Shown here one piece after another: positions 1-8,379 of a stretch of 64,000 bases of DNA. Position numbers and translations under genes: made by a program. The notes under the pieces are model-generated. The model was not told the DNA's origin, made no database searches, and saw only the letters and a program-made list of their open reading frames with translations. This DNA comes from CAJWKT01 sp964465375 (lineage in GTDB: Bacteria > Pseudomonadota > Gammaproteobacteria > Steroidobacterales > Rariloculaceae): the NCBI GenBank assembly GCA_964465375.1, contig CAYXIJ010000002.1, positions 62,001-126,000 of the forward strand, read 5' to 3'. Within the stretch, counting starts at the first letter, position 1, and the number at the start of each line of letters is the position of its first letter.

Positions 1-181
1 TTGGCGTCACTGCACCTTTTGTGCAGAAATAATCAGCAGCAACTACCCATTGTGAACCGGCTATTGTCTGCGCACTGCGAATATGCTCGAGAACCTCTTC
101 CGATTCCTGGGCATAAGCTAAAACAAAAACTGCCACAGTGAACAAGCTGGTCACAAAAATTGCTATTTTTTTTGTTTTCAT
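1..181 (-). CDS. Secreted protein, N-terminal part only (runs off window start)
   Basis: An ATG at 181 on the minus strand opens a frame that stays open to the window edge, giving about 60 residues. The first ~24 residues form a typical signal peptide (MKTKK, a hydrophobic core, then AYAQ before a likely cleavage site), so the product is exported. The mature part seen begins ESEEVLEHIRSAQTIAGSQW and includes one Cys. That is too little to name a family; an exported metallo-beta-lactamase-fold hydrolase is one guess. The gene follows the amidohydrolase gene on the same strand after 11 bases, so the two are probably co-transcribed. Confidence 0.6.
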   Translation of the reverse strand, partial: MKTKKIAIFVTSLFTVAVFVLAYAQESEEVLEHIRSAQTIAGSQWVVAADYFCTKGAVTP

Positions 182-192
182 ACTCAGCTGCC

Positions 193-1806
193 TCAAAGTT
201 CCCTGTGCACTATCTTCCCACCGACAACGGTCAGTACAGAGGAGAGATTAAGAATCTGTTCTTCTGGTACAGCAAGATAATCATCACTTAAGACGACAAG
301 ATCGGCAAACTTGCCCACCTCGATAGAGCCGAGGACGTCCTCATCATGAGAAAACCAAGCGCTTCCACCCGTATAAAGTCTCAGGGCCTCAAGCCGGGTA
401 ATTTTTTGGTCAGCGTTGATCGGTTGCCCCAAAATATTCTTGCCAGTAACCATATAGTAAAGCGAATACCAAGGATTCATAGGATGGCCAACCGTACTAT
501 CAGTGCCTGCACCCACTGGGATGCCGCTGTCGACAATTAGCCGGAATGGTGGTCCAGCTCGGTTAGAGTTGGTGCTATAAAAACGTTGGTTTTGCACCGT
601 TACACCGGCACCTAAAGCCTTTAAGCGTTCAATGATCTCGGCGTTGATTTCATGTACGTGAGTTAGGGACCAATGCAGACTGGAGATGGGCGCAATGTCG
701 TTAGCAGCCTCAAATGCCAAAATATGCGCATCGTTTTCTTCCGTGGTTCCCGAGTGCTCCTGCAACAACCATCCTGTGCGCGCCGCTAAGGAAGTTGCGG
801 CATAAAAAGATGAGCTCATAGAATCATTCACCGTATGTTCTCCAAGCCCGGCCACCCTGAACATGTCGTCTCCGAAACCCATAAATGAATTCCTGACACG
901 CTGCTCCACATCCGAATCACCAGATCCGTCTCCGACATCCAGATCCCAGCTCATAAACATCAGACGAACCCGGACGGTCATCTCCTGTCGCTTCCACAAT
1001 GCAAGCATGGACTGATAGTCTCTCTCTGAAACCAAGAGCTGAGCCCCAGGACGATTGGTACCTGCGGCGTCGATGACCATGGTAAGACCGAGGCTGTTTA
1101 CATAACGCATCAGGTCGCGCGTGTTCCTCTGACGATCCCGGTCTGTTTGATGGCTCTTTAAGTAATCGTAGGCAGCAATCGCAGCATCACGAGTCTCAAT
1201 CATGCCGTTTTCTCCCACGTCGATGCCCCCGTCTTGCAATAAATGCCGCGCCAAAGTATTTGTCACCGCCGGTCCGTAAGCACGCAAATGAATATAGACA
1301 GGATGATCAGGGGCTGCAGCGTCCAGCTCGGCAAGCGTTGGAAAACGATTTTCTGCAAACTGCACCGGGCTCCAGCCACCGACAGCAGTAATCCACTCCC
1401 CTGCGGGTAGATTGGCAGCTTTCTGCATGAGTGCAGCCTGAAGTCCGGCGATGGAACGAGCTGCTTCGATGGATCTCATATCGTGCCCAGGCCTGAGCCC
1501 TGCTCTTACAAAATGAACATGCGAATCAATCAATCCCGGGATGACCATCCGCCCATTTAAGTCAATAATCTCGGTACCAGGAGGAATCTCGCCTACCTCA
1601 TCACCCACAGCAGTAATGCGTCCACGATCCATCAACACATTACCCATGAGGATATCATCCCCACTCATGGTCAAAATCCTGCCATTGACCAGCAGAAGAC
1701 TTCCCGTCGCCTCTTCCAAGGTTTGCGAAAAACTCTGACAAACCGACCCAATCCAGATGACGAAAAAGAAAACTAAACAAAGTTGCCTCGACATAAGCAT
1801 TACCAT
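193..1806 (-). CDS. Exported amidohydrolase, YtcJ-like (Amidohydro_3)
   Basis: A 537-residue metal-dependent hydrolase of the amidohydrolase superfamily, YtcJ-like group. It has an N-terminal signal peptide (hydrophobic LCLVFFFVIWIG, then SFSQT), so it is expected in the periplasm. The metal-binding HxH follows the first beta strands (IDSHVHF). Later metal or catalytic residues are visible in LTHVHE and in GAGTDST, and the C-terminal composite beta sandwich ends in KFADLVVL, all usual for the family. Length is normal. The substrate cannot be read from sequence; family members hydrolyse amides, carbamates or cyclic amides. ATGs also occur at codons 3 and 5, so the exact start is uncertain by a few residues. 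Confidence 0.85.
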   Translation of the reverse strand: MVMLMSRQLCLVFFFVIWIGSVCQSFSQTLEEATGSLLLVNGRILTMSGDDILMGNVLMDRGRITAVGDEVGEIPPGTEIIDLNGRMVIPGLIDSHVHFVRAGLRPGHDMRSIEAARSIAGLQAALMQKAANLPAGEWITAVGGWSPVQFAENRFPTLAELDAAAPDHPVYIHLRAYGPAVTNTLARHLLQDGGIDVGENGMIETRDAAIAAYDYLKSHQTDRDRQRNTRDLMRYVNSLGLTMVIDAAGTNRPGAQLLVSERDYQSMLALWKRQEMTVRVRLMFMSWDLDVGDGSGDSDVEQRVRNSFMGFGDDMFRVAGLGEHTVNDSMSSSFYAATSLAARTGWLLQEHSGTTEENDAHILAFEAANDIAPISSLHWSLTHVHEINAEIIERLKALGAGVTVQNQRFYSTNSNRAGPPFRLIVDSGIPVGAGTDSTVGHPMNPWYSLYYMVTGKNILGQPINADQKITRLEALRLYTGGSAWFSHDEDVLGSIEVGKFADLVVLSDDYLAVPEEQILNLSSVLTVVGGKIVHREL

Positions 1807-1913
1807 CCGTTAATGACTGTTCGTGTCAATAGTATGCTGATTCTACGATGGCACGAATAACGATACGAGCTTAAGATGGCACTTGGCATTTTTCAGCGTC
1901 GGGGTACCGCGCC

Positions 1914-2720
1914 ATGGCAATCTCAAAATCGACTACAGGAAAAACATTTTTGATCCGGAACACCTTTCAGGGCATTGCTACTCTCACTCTAAATCAACCG
2001 GAAAAACGCAATGCTCTATCAGGCTACATGATCAGCTTGCTACAGGAAGCTCTCGATGAGCTTGACCAAGACAACACTGTTCGCGTCGTTGTGGTTCAGG
2101 GATCTGGTCCAGCCTTTTGTTCCGGACATGACTTGACAGAAATCCGATCAGCTACTACTGAATACCGCAAGCAACTGTTTAGGAACTGTAGCCAGATTAT
2201 GGTATCTCTTGTGCATCTTTCAAAGCCTGTAATCGCTAAAATCCACGGTCCAGCCACTGCAGCCGGCTGTCAGCTAGTTGCTTCCTGCGATCTTGCTGTT
2301 GCGTCATTTGGGGCGCGCTTTGCAACCCCGGGGGTCAATATAGGCTTGTGGTGTCACACGCCACAGGTCGCAGTCTCACGCAACATTTCAGCTAAACATG
2401 CTATGGAAATGCTTCTTACAGGCGAAATGATCGATGCCGAAATAGCACAACGCATTGGTCTCATCAACACGGTGGTCCCACAGAAAGAACTTGACGAAAC
2501 CGTTCACAAGCTTGCAAAAAAAATTGCCGCAAAATCTATGAAGACCATACAAAGAGGTAAAAAAAGCTTTTACAGTCAGATTGGCCTAACGCTGAAACAA
2601 GCGTATGAGCAGGCAACCGAAACCATGAGCAAAAACGCAAGTACAGATGAGTCTGCGGAAGGTATTTCTGCCTTTCTAGAAAAGCGCGCACCTCATTGGA
2701 ATGAACCCCCGGTCAACTGA
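1914..2720 (+). CDS. Enoyl-CoA hydratase/isomerase family protein lacking catalytic Glu pair
   Basis: A 268-residue crotonase-fold protein. The CoA-binding and oxyanion-hole segments are clear (AFCSGHDL near residue 70; PATAAGCQLVASCD near 115). In true hydratases two glutamates activate water. Here the first aligns with Gln in AAGCQL and the second falls in a Gly/Leu/Trp stretch (NIGLWCHTP), so both acids are missing. This pattern resembles the ECHDC3 subgroup, whose reaction is not settled, so the call stays at family level. The C-terminal helical region ends EKRAPHWNE, normal for the family. It is monocistronic by spacing, with 86 bases before the NfeD-like gene. The start ATG lies inside a CCATGG. 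Confidence 0.85.
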   Translation: MAISKSTTGKTFLIRNTFQGIATLTLNQPEKRNALSGYMISLLQEALDELDQDNTVRVVVVQGSGPAFCSGHDLTEIRSATTEYRKQLFRNCSQIMVSLVHLSKPVIAKIHGPATAAGCQLVASCDLAVASFGARFATPGVNIGLWCHTPQVAVSRNISAKHAMEMLLTGEMIDAEIAQRIGLINTVVPQKELDETVHKLAKKIAAKSMKTIQRGKKSFYSQIGLTLKQAYEQATETMSKNASTDESAEGISAFLEKRAPHWNEPPVN

Positions 2721-2806
2721 AACAGGATTGCTCACTACTTTGCATTAATTATCTGTAACCTTTTTTTGAAAATTAACAGCCGTAGAAATCAGCCCTGAGA
2801 ATCGAA

Positions 2807-3241
2807 ATGGTTTTATCCAAACGAGAAATGTGGCTTTTGCTTGGAACCGAAACTATTTTTTTTGCCGCACTCGCCGCATGGGCCTTATGGTGGCTAGATC
2901 GCCTTCTGGAGCCAACTGCGATCATAGGCGCTTTTTTGATAATAGTTATAGGAGACATCGCTACAGTCCTCTTGATGCAACGATTTGCACCAACCAAAAT
3001 AACACTCTCGGTTGGAGAAACGTCTCACTTGCTTGGAAAAGTAACGGGGGGCTTCTGTGAAAATACAATGGGTACGGTGCTGGTGCGAGGTGAGCAATGG
3101 AAGGCACGTTACAAAGGTACTGCGAAACTTGGGCCGGGGGACTCGGTCAGAATTTTATCGCGAACCGGACTGACTCTCCTAGTGGAAGTAATAGAGCAAG
3201 AAAACCCCAATCCACTAGTTAGTGGGTCATTGCATAAATAA
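2807..3241 (+). CDS. NfeD-like membrane protein with C-terminal OB domain
   Basis: A 144-residue protein with two adjacent hydrophobic helices (about residues 8-30 and 37-58) followed by a small beta-rich domain with the NfeD C-terminal pattern (HLLGKVTG, then GTVLVRGEQWKA, then GDSVRIL and LLVEVIE). NfeD proteins are partners of stomatin/SPFH membrane proteins, but no SPFH gene is adjacent, so the partner is unknown. The length suits the short NfeD class without the ClpP-like protease domain. Its 3' end overlaps the 3' end of the convergent DUF4159 gene by 23 bases. Confidence 0.75.
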   Translation: MVLSKREMWLLLGTETIFFAALAAWALWWLDRLLEPTAIIGAFLIIVIGDIATVLLMQRFAPTKITLSVGETSHLLGKVTGGFCENTMGTVLVRGEQWKARYKGTAKLGPGDSVRILSRTGLTLLVEVIEQENPNPLVSGSLHK

Positions 3242-3983
3242 TGTAATTGATCCCAAATCTGTAAGCTAGGGCAGTCATAGGTTCCGGATAACCAGGATCG
3301 TCGGCATGCTCCCATGCATCCCCCATGTCCATGTTGAAATTGATCGCGACTAGCAACCGCCCCTCGTCATCATAAATACCCTGCCATCTTGGCGGTCCTT
3401 CCATGTGCGCCGTGCCTTGCCACAAATGTCGACGCCCAGGAATTTGCGTTCTCTGGTTTAAATCGTAAAGCACATGCAGAAGCGCATCGTTTTCAGGAAT
3501 ATTTATAACCGGACGGTCTGGAAAAACACGACCAATAACATCCATAAAAACTGCATACTCGTAGGTACCGTGAAAATCATCAGCTACCAGAAACCCGCCC
3601 CGAAGAAGATATTCCCTGAGCCTCAGGGCTTCTAAATCTGACAGATTCCAATGCCCAACTTGTTGGACAAATAACCAAGGGTGATCAAAAATCCGATCAT
3701 CCGTAATTTCTAGATGCCGACTATCATCTGAAACATCTAATAAAGTCAGGCGCTTCAATCCCTGTGTAATATGATATTCCGCCTCCGGGTAATCGATGGC
3801 CCACCATGGCCTCCACATCCTACCGTAGCCCCGGGTCGAATAGATTAACCGGCCCATGTGGAATTCAGCCTCTGGTATTGTGCCCTCATCCTGCTGCCAT
3901 CGCTGACTCTCTGCCACGGGCATAGCTGAGAATAGCACCAGAAACATAAAGCTCGCTTTAATCGCTCCTGGGAATACCTCCAT
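3219..3983 (-). CDS. Exported DUF4159 domain protein
   Basis: A 254-residue protein with a signal peptide (KASFMFLVLFSAMPVAES). The body matches DUF4159 as I know it: an N-terminal FHMGRLIYS segment, aromatic-rich WRPWWAIDYPEAEYH, a central LREYLLRGGFLVADDFHG and a C-terminal GINYIIYAMTH. The central part resembles a glutamine-amidotransferase-like fold found in DUF4159 proteins; the function is unknown. It begins 3 bases after the stop of the upstream Tat-exported SDR, so the two are one transcription unit and both products are probably periplasmic. Confidence is good for family and weak for function. Confidence 0.75.
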   Translation of the reverse strand: MEVFPGAIKASFMFLVLFSAMPVAESQRWQQDEGTIPEAEFHMGRLIYSTRGYGRMWRPWWAIDYPEAEYHITQGLKRLTLLDVSDDSRHLEITDDRIFDHPWLFVQQVGHWNLSDLEALRLREYLLRGGFLVADDFHGTYEYAVFMDVIGRVFPDRPVINIPENDALLHVLYDLNQRTQIPGRRHLWQGTAHMEGPPRWQGIYDDEGRLLVAINFNMDMGDAWEHADDPGYPEPMTALAYRFGINYIIYAMTH

Positions 3984-3986
3984 TTA

Positions 3987-4958
3987 TCAATCCAAGTAGG
4001 GCCTGGTAAGGTCTTCAGATACCTCCCAAAGTTGAGCGGCCATGGCAGTATCTTCCATGTAACCGCCGGGCTGCACTACGTTACAGTCTGCAAAGTAAAG
4101 ACCGCTGACACTACTTAGATCGGGACTGGCAGCTACATAGCAAGTTGTAGCTGCACCCTGTTCGATTGTCTTCGGAAGCCGGAAAGCTCCCATGCCGTCC
4201 GCCAAATTGCGAGTTATGTTGGTCTGGACACCACCAGGATGCAAAGAGTTGGAAGTAGCATCTGTGCCCTCTAATTTCCTTGCCAGTTCCAGTGAGAAGA
4301 GTCCATTTGCCAGTTTCGAGTGACCATAAGCACCTGCCGACCACCCTTCACCCGAAAGATTTTCAAATTGGATGCCACCTTGGGGAGCACTACGGTGAGC
4401 GGCACTACCCACTACGACAACTCTTCCTTCGGTTGCGGTGATAACTTGATCCAGTAGCCGGTTCACCAGTATGAAATGGCCCAGGTGATTAACAACAAAC
4501 TGCATCTCCAGCCCTCTAACTTGCCGCAGATCCCTGAATAACACGCCGGCATTGCAGATCAACATATCGATAGGTACGTTCATGTTGCGAACTTGCTCTG
4601 CACAAGCCACAACAGAATCGAAATCCGTAAGCTCCAGCAAAACCGGGGTCGCCTGACCTTTTACACTCTCGCAGGCCATTTCTCCCTTCTCCAGGGTACG
4701 TGCTGTTCCAATAACGTGGGCACCCCTGAGCGCTAAAACCCGCATGGTCTCGTACCCGATCCCGGAATTGCATCCCGTAACCAAGGCGGTTTTTCCTCTC
4801 AAATCAATATCTTCAGTTACATTTTCAGCTGTCGACATCGGTCCAAAACCACTTTTTGGAACCTGCCCCCCCTGAGCAAAAATTCTGGTGCAATAGGACC
4901 CCAATGTAATCAGTGCGCTACTACTAAGAAACCGGCGTCTATTTAGGGGCTGGTCCAA
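3987..4958 (-). CDS. Tat-exported short-chain dehydrogenase/reductase
   Basis: A 323-residue SDR of the retinol-dehydrogenase-like type. The N-terminus NRRRFLSSSALITLG is a twin-arginine signal, implying export of a folded, cofactor-loaded enzyme. The Rossmann motif TGCNSGIG lies near residue 62, ICNAG follows strand 4, and the catalytic Tyr-Lys pair is in YGHSK with the Ser in VVVGSAAH. The C-terminal substrate loop is about family length. The start is TTG at 4958, preceded by GGAG at suitable spacing; no ATG fits the Tat signal. An exported NAD(P)-dependent SDR is uncommon because cofactor is scarce in the periplasm. It is co-transcribed with the DUF4159 gene. Confidence 0.85.
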   Translation of the reverse strand: MDQPLNRRRFLSSSALITLGSYCTRIFAQGGQVPKSGFGPMSTAENVTEDIDLRGKTALVTGCNSGIGYETMRVLALRGAHVIGTARTLEKGEMACESVKGQATPVLLELTDFDSVVACAEQVRNMNVPIDMLICNAGVLFRDLRQVRGLEMQFVVNHLGHFILVNRLLDQVITATEGRVVVVGSAAHRSAPQGGIQFENLSGEGWSAGAYGHSKLANGLFSLELARKLEGTDATSNSLHPGGVQTNITRNLADGMGAFRLPKTIEQGAATTCYVAASPDLSSVSGLYFADCNVVQPGGYMEDTAMAAQLWEVSEDLTRPYLD

Positions 4959-5023
4959 ATCCGCTTTTCTCCGTGTACAGGATCATTTCATCATCTAAAG
5001 GATGGATTCCGTCTTTCAATAGC

Positions 5024-5506
5024 CTACCGTTCTATCTTCGCACTGTCCCAATGTTCAGCAATTTTGCCATCTTCAAGTCGAAACATATCAAACCAGGTTG
5101 TCGTATACGTTTTGGTCTCATCATCCGGATGTGGATACTCCCTCACAAACGCCAACGTAACTAAATCACCTTCAGCCGTAATCGAAACAACCTGACCCTT
5201 TATCTCAGGCTCTATCGGAAGAGGATCTAATCTTCCGAAAAAACCTACAAAAGCCGCGCGACCAGTAGGTACATTTGGATTGTGCTGAATATAGCCCTCC
5301 GACATATATTTTTCTGCCAGTTCGACATGACGTCCTTCTAGTACTTCACGCCAAAAATCGTAAACAAACCGCTTATTGTGTGCCAGCTGAGGATCGTCAC
5401 TTTGTAAAAGCACCTCCTGATCGGGCGCAGGCGTGACTGGGAGTTGCGCCACCAGGGGTATTGCAATAAATAACAGTCCTAAAAAAAACAATGCCTTCTT
5501 CACCAT
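5024..5506 (-). CDS. Exported SnoaL-like (NTF2-fold) protein
   Basis: About 160 residues. An N-terminal signal peptide (KKALFFLGLLFIAIPLVAQ) is followed by one NTF2/SnoaL-like domain (KRFVYDFWREV, then YIQHNPNVPTGR, then a C-terminal MFRLEDGKIAEHWD), similar to the predicted SnoaL-like aldol-condensation group. A role as a small-molecule cyclase or binder is only inferred. I chose the start at 5506 rather than an upstream codon at 5599 because it has AGAGGA about 9 bases upstream and places the signal peptide at the N-terminus; the longer frame adds 31 residues that look non-coding. It lies 93 bases downstream of dsbC on the same strand. Confidence 0.75.
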   Translation of the reverse strand: MVKKALFFLGLLFIAIPLVAQLPVTPAPDQEVLLQSDDPQLAHNKRFVYDFWREVLEGRHVELAEKYMSEGYIQHNPNVPTGRAAFVGFFGRLDPLPIEPEIKGQVVSITAEGDLVTLAFVREYPHPDDETKTYTTTWFDMFRLEDGKIAEHWDSAKIER

Positions 5507-5599
5507 AATACTATTCCTCTTTCTTAATATTTGATCATACGAAAGCAGCAGTGCTCCACTAGGTAGAGATGGCAAGCCTAGGAAGGAAGGTTTATTCAC

Positions 5600-6337
5600 C
5601 TATTTTGACAAGGAATCAAGCCTTACCAACAGGGCATCCGGAGGCATATAACCACCTACTTGGGTTCCTGTCTCGGTATAGATCGCAGGTGTTCCACGCA
5701 CGCCGACTAGGTGGCCAAGATCCCAGTGCCTATTCACAGGAGTGGTCTCACACGATTGATTGGGTACCGGGCCACCGAGCTGTGCCACATTAAAGGCATC
5801 TATCCGGTCTGCCGCACACCAAACTTTATCCGCTTTAGCCCAAGATTCGGTATCAGGCCCGGTTCTGGGATAGAAAAGATAGCGGACCTCTATTCCAAGT
5901 GCATTGACTTTATCAATGTCACGATGAAATTGACGGCAATAACCACAATCGATATCTGTGAACATCGTTATAGTATGTTTTATATCACCCGAATCAGGGC
6001 TAAAAATTATCATACTGTCGCTATCAACACTTTCCAAAACAGAAATACGGGCCTGAGCCCTTCGATCTTCGGTCAAGTTCACGCTATTACTGAGATCAAA
6101 GAGGTCGCCCTGCAAGAGATAACGGCCATCGACAGTGACATATGCTACATTGGATCCCACTGCAACTTCATACATCCCCGGAACAACGGAATCGTAGATG
6201 TCATTTGCTTCAACTCCTGAAAGCTTTGTTGCAAGTTCTTCTTTGGTGATCTGCGAATTTTCCTGCGCTATGCCAATCGCTGCCAGAAATAAAACAGCTC
6301 CAGAAAAAAAACTCAAAACTAAATAAACCGCTTTCAC
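5600..6337 (-). CDS. dsbC: Thiol:disulfide interchange protein DsbC
   Basis: A 245-residue periplasmic disulfide isomerase. It has a signal peptide (VYLVLSFFSGAVLFLAAIG), an N-terminal dimerisation domain (VVPGMYEVAVGSNVAYVTVDGRYL near residues 50-75) and a C-terminal thioredoxin fold with the DsbC-type active site CGYC (FTDIDCGYC, about residue 135) and the cis-Pro in GTPAIY. A second Cys pair (VWC, SCE) matches the structural disulfide of DsbC. The start is GTG at 6337 with a perfect AGGAGG about 7 bases upstream. It lies downstream of xerD on the same strand, the usual gammaproteobacterial arrangement. Confidence 0.95.
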   Translation of the reverse strand: MKAVYLVLSFFSGAVLFLAAIGIAQENSQITKEELATKLSGVEANDIYDSVVPGMYEVAVGSNVAYVTVDGRYLLQGDLFDLSNSVNLTEDRRAQARISVLESVDSDSMIIFSPDSGDIKHTITMFTDIDCGYCRQFHRDIDKVNALGIEVRYLFYPRTGPDTESWAKADKVWCAADRIDAFNVAQLGGPVPNQSCETTPVNRHWDLGHLVGVRGTPAIYTETGTQVGGYMPPDALLVRLDSLSK

Positions 6338-6451
6338 AGCACACCCTCCTACTTTGCCACTGCCTCACTATTGAGGTGGATAGCCCGAAGTTCTTAGCTT
6401 GCAGCAAATCATTCTAACAGAAGAAATATCTAAGCGGACCTCTAAGCGAGC

Positions 6452-7357
6452 TTAACCCCGAGGGTGATGCATACTGTGTAGCTGCTTCATCCGCTCCTGA
6501 GCTATATGCGTATAAATTTGAGTGGTTGATACATCACTATGACCAAGCAAAAGTTGCACCACTCTCAAGTCTGCCCCATTGTTTAAAAGGTGAGTGGCAA
6601 AAGCATGACGGACCGTGTGCGGAGAAAGCCTCTTAGTAATCCCTGCTTTAACAGAATAGCGCTTGATTAGTTGCCAGAATGCTTGACGGGTCATGTGATC
6701 CCCTCTGTGGGTGGGAAAAAGGTAGTCTGTCTGGCGACGCAGAAGAATTTTCTCCCTGCACCCATGAAGATATCTTTTAAGCCAACGTTGTGCCTCCTCG
6801 CCGAGTGGAACTAACCGTTCACGGTCTCCTTTGCCAATAATCCTGATTACCCCTTGGTTAAGGTTGATCTGGCTCATCCTTAGGTTAACCAATTCTGACA
6901 CGCGAACACCTGTTGCATAAAGCACCTCAAGCATCGTCCTGTCACGGCACCCCAATGGTTGGGAAATATCGGGCGCTTTTGACAGCGCATCTACTTCTGC
7001 CTCAGTAAGGGACTGCGGCAATGACCGGCCGATTTTTGGCATCACGACCTGACTAGTGGGATCTTCCTCAATCATGTCCTCACGAAGAAGGTAACGATAG
7101 AACCTGCGAAAACTTGAGAGTTGGCGCGCAGCAGATCGGGGCTTTGATCCACCCGCAGCTCTCCATGCCATATAGTCCATAATTTCGGCCTTTCCCGCGC
7201 GGGCCATGGTAATTCCTTGCTTAAGAAAAAATTTATTTAATGACAGTAGATCTGCGCGATATGCGTCAAGCGTATTCTTCGATAGACCACGCTCCATCCA
7301 AACTGTATCCAAAAACCGGTCAATTAGGGCTTCCGAATTGTCCTGAAATCCTGGCAC
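6452..7357 (-). CDS. xerD: Site-specific tyrosine recombinase XerD
   Basis: A 301-residue chromosome-dimer resolvase acting with XerC at dif. The N-terminal SAM-like core-binding domain covers about residues 5-95 (ERGLSKNTLDAYRADL). The catalytic domain shows Arg in ATGVRVSEL, Lys in GKGDRERLVP, the HxxR box in SPHTVRHAFATHL, and the final His and nucleophilic Tyr in LLGHSDVSTTQIYTH. Length and order are standard, and the dsbC gene downstream supports XerD over XerC. The start is GTG at 7357. No integrase-associated att site or cargo is nearby, so this is the housekeeping recombinase. Confidence 0.95.
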   Translation of the reverse strand: MPGFQDNSEALIDRFLDTVWMERGLSKNTLDAYRADLLSLNKFFLKQGITMARAGKAEIMDYMAWRAAGGSKPRSAARQLSSFRRFYRYLLREDMIEEDPTSQVVMPKIGRSLPQSLTEAEVDALSKAPDISQPLGCRDRTMLEVLYATGVRVSELVNLRMSQINLNQGVIRIIGKGDRERLVPLGEEAQRWLKRYLHGCREKILLRRQTDYLFPTHRGDHMTRQAFWQLIKRYSVKAGITKRLSPHTVRHAFATHLLNNGADLRVVQLLLGHSDVSTTQIYTHIAQERMKQLHSMHHPRG

Positions 7358-7563
7358 TTTCTTGCTACAACAACCTATACGCCGTTTAGCCTATGTTCAG
7401 AAAAACCTAAAGTCCATAAACGCTCGTAGAGCATCCCCAAGTTGCATCAAACTACAGGTAAAATCTATATTCCCGAGTTTGGTAAATATGCACACGAAAT
7501 ATAGATAATTGTTGGTTTAACATGATAACCCAGTAGTATGCACGCTCTATCCACAAAAAAATT

Positions 7564-8304
7564 GTGAGTATAACCACCACACTAAAAACCTCGAAACGCA
7601 CCGTATATGGCTGCTATGCCTGGCTTATCCTAAGTACTATCGTAATAGCCTGTACGGTAGCTCTTTTTTTTACTCCAAGTATTGGCCGTCGACGTTATTT
7701 GGCGAGTTGGGCAGCGAAGTTGTTTTTTCTTCTAATAGGCGCTCCTGTCAAAGTTGAAGGCACCACTATTCATGAGTCTTGTGTTGTCATAGCCAATCAC
7801 TCAAGCTATCTAGACGGCATCATCCTCACTGCAGCGCTGCCCCCGAAGTTCACCTACATAATTAAACAAGAGATGACAAAAATCCCCGTAGCTGGCTTTG
7901 TACTGCGACGCCTAGGCTCAGAATTTGTCAACCGGGAAAACGAACAACACCGAAACCGAGTAGCCCGCCGACTACTCAATGCAGCCCAATCGGGTGAGTC
8001 CTTAGTATTCTTCCCAGAGGGAACTTTTGACGAAATTCCAGGCCTTAAAAGATTTAGATTAGGCGCGTTTGGTGCCGCTTGGAGAAGTCACAGGCCTCTC
8101 TTCCCTGTGGTCATCTCTGGTGCTCGACAAAAACTACCGGCAAATACTTTTCTGCCATCGCCCGGGCCACTATCGGTCAGAATCTGTAATCCTCTACATC
8201 CAGAAAAAACAATTTCGGTTGAGGCACTAATGCAACGCTCTAGAAAAATCATATTACAACACTTAAATGAACCAGATAGAGACCGGGCCGAAAAGCAAAC
8301 TTAG
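7564..8304 (+). CDS. plsC: 1-acyl-sn-glycerol-3-phosphate acyltransferase (PlsC-like)
   Basis: A 246-residue membrane acyltransferase that would acylate lysophosphatidate in phospholipid synthesis. A hydrophobic N-terminal helix (WLILSTIVIACTVALFF) anchors it at the inner membrane. The four acyltransferase motifs are visible: HX4D in ANHSSYLDG, the GSEFVNREN region, FPEGTFDEIPGLKRF, and the Pro-rich PVVISGAR. Start is GTG at 7564. The gene is followed by acetoacetyl-CoA synthetase after 75 bases. The family also includes ornithine-lipid acyltransferases, so plsC itself is likely rather than certain. Confidence 0.85.
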   Translation: MSITTTLKTSKRTVYGCYAWLILSTIVIACTVALFFTPSIGRRRYLASWAAKLFFLLIGAPVKVEGTTIHESCVVIANHSSYLDGIILTAALPPKFTYIIKQEMTKIPVAGFVLRRLGSEFVNRENEQHRNRVARRLLNAAQSGESLVFFPEGTFDEIPGLKRFRLGAFGAAWRSHRPLFPVVISGARQKLPANTFLPSPGPLSVRICNPLHPEKTISVEALMQRSRKIILQHLNEPDRDRAEKQT

Positions 8305-8379
8305 GTACGCTGATTGATACTGCAGCAACTAGTACACTCGTTGTAACATCAAGCCTGATTTTTTAGAGAACCGGTAATC

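Noticed and set aside
5711..6220. 169-codon plus-strand frame
   Set aside because: It is antisense to dsbC, whose motifs, signal peptide and ribosome binding site are clear.
6452..7357. Integrase of a genomic island
   Set aside because: Sequence and the dsbC neighbour fit housekeeping XerD; no att repeats, tRNA or cargo genes are seen.
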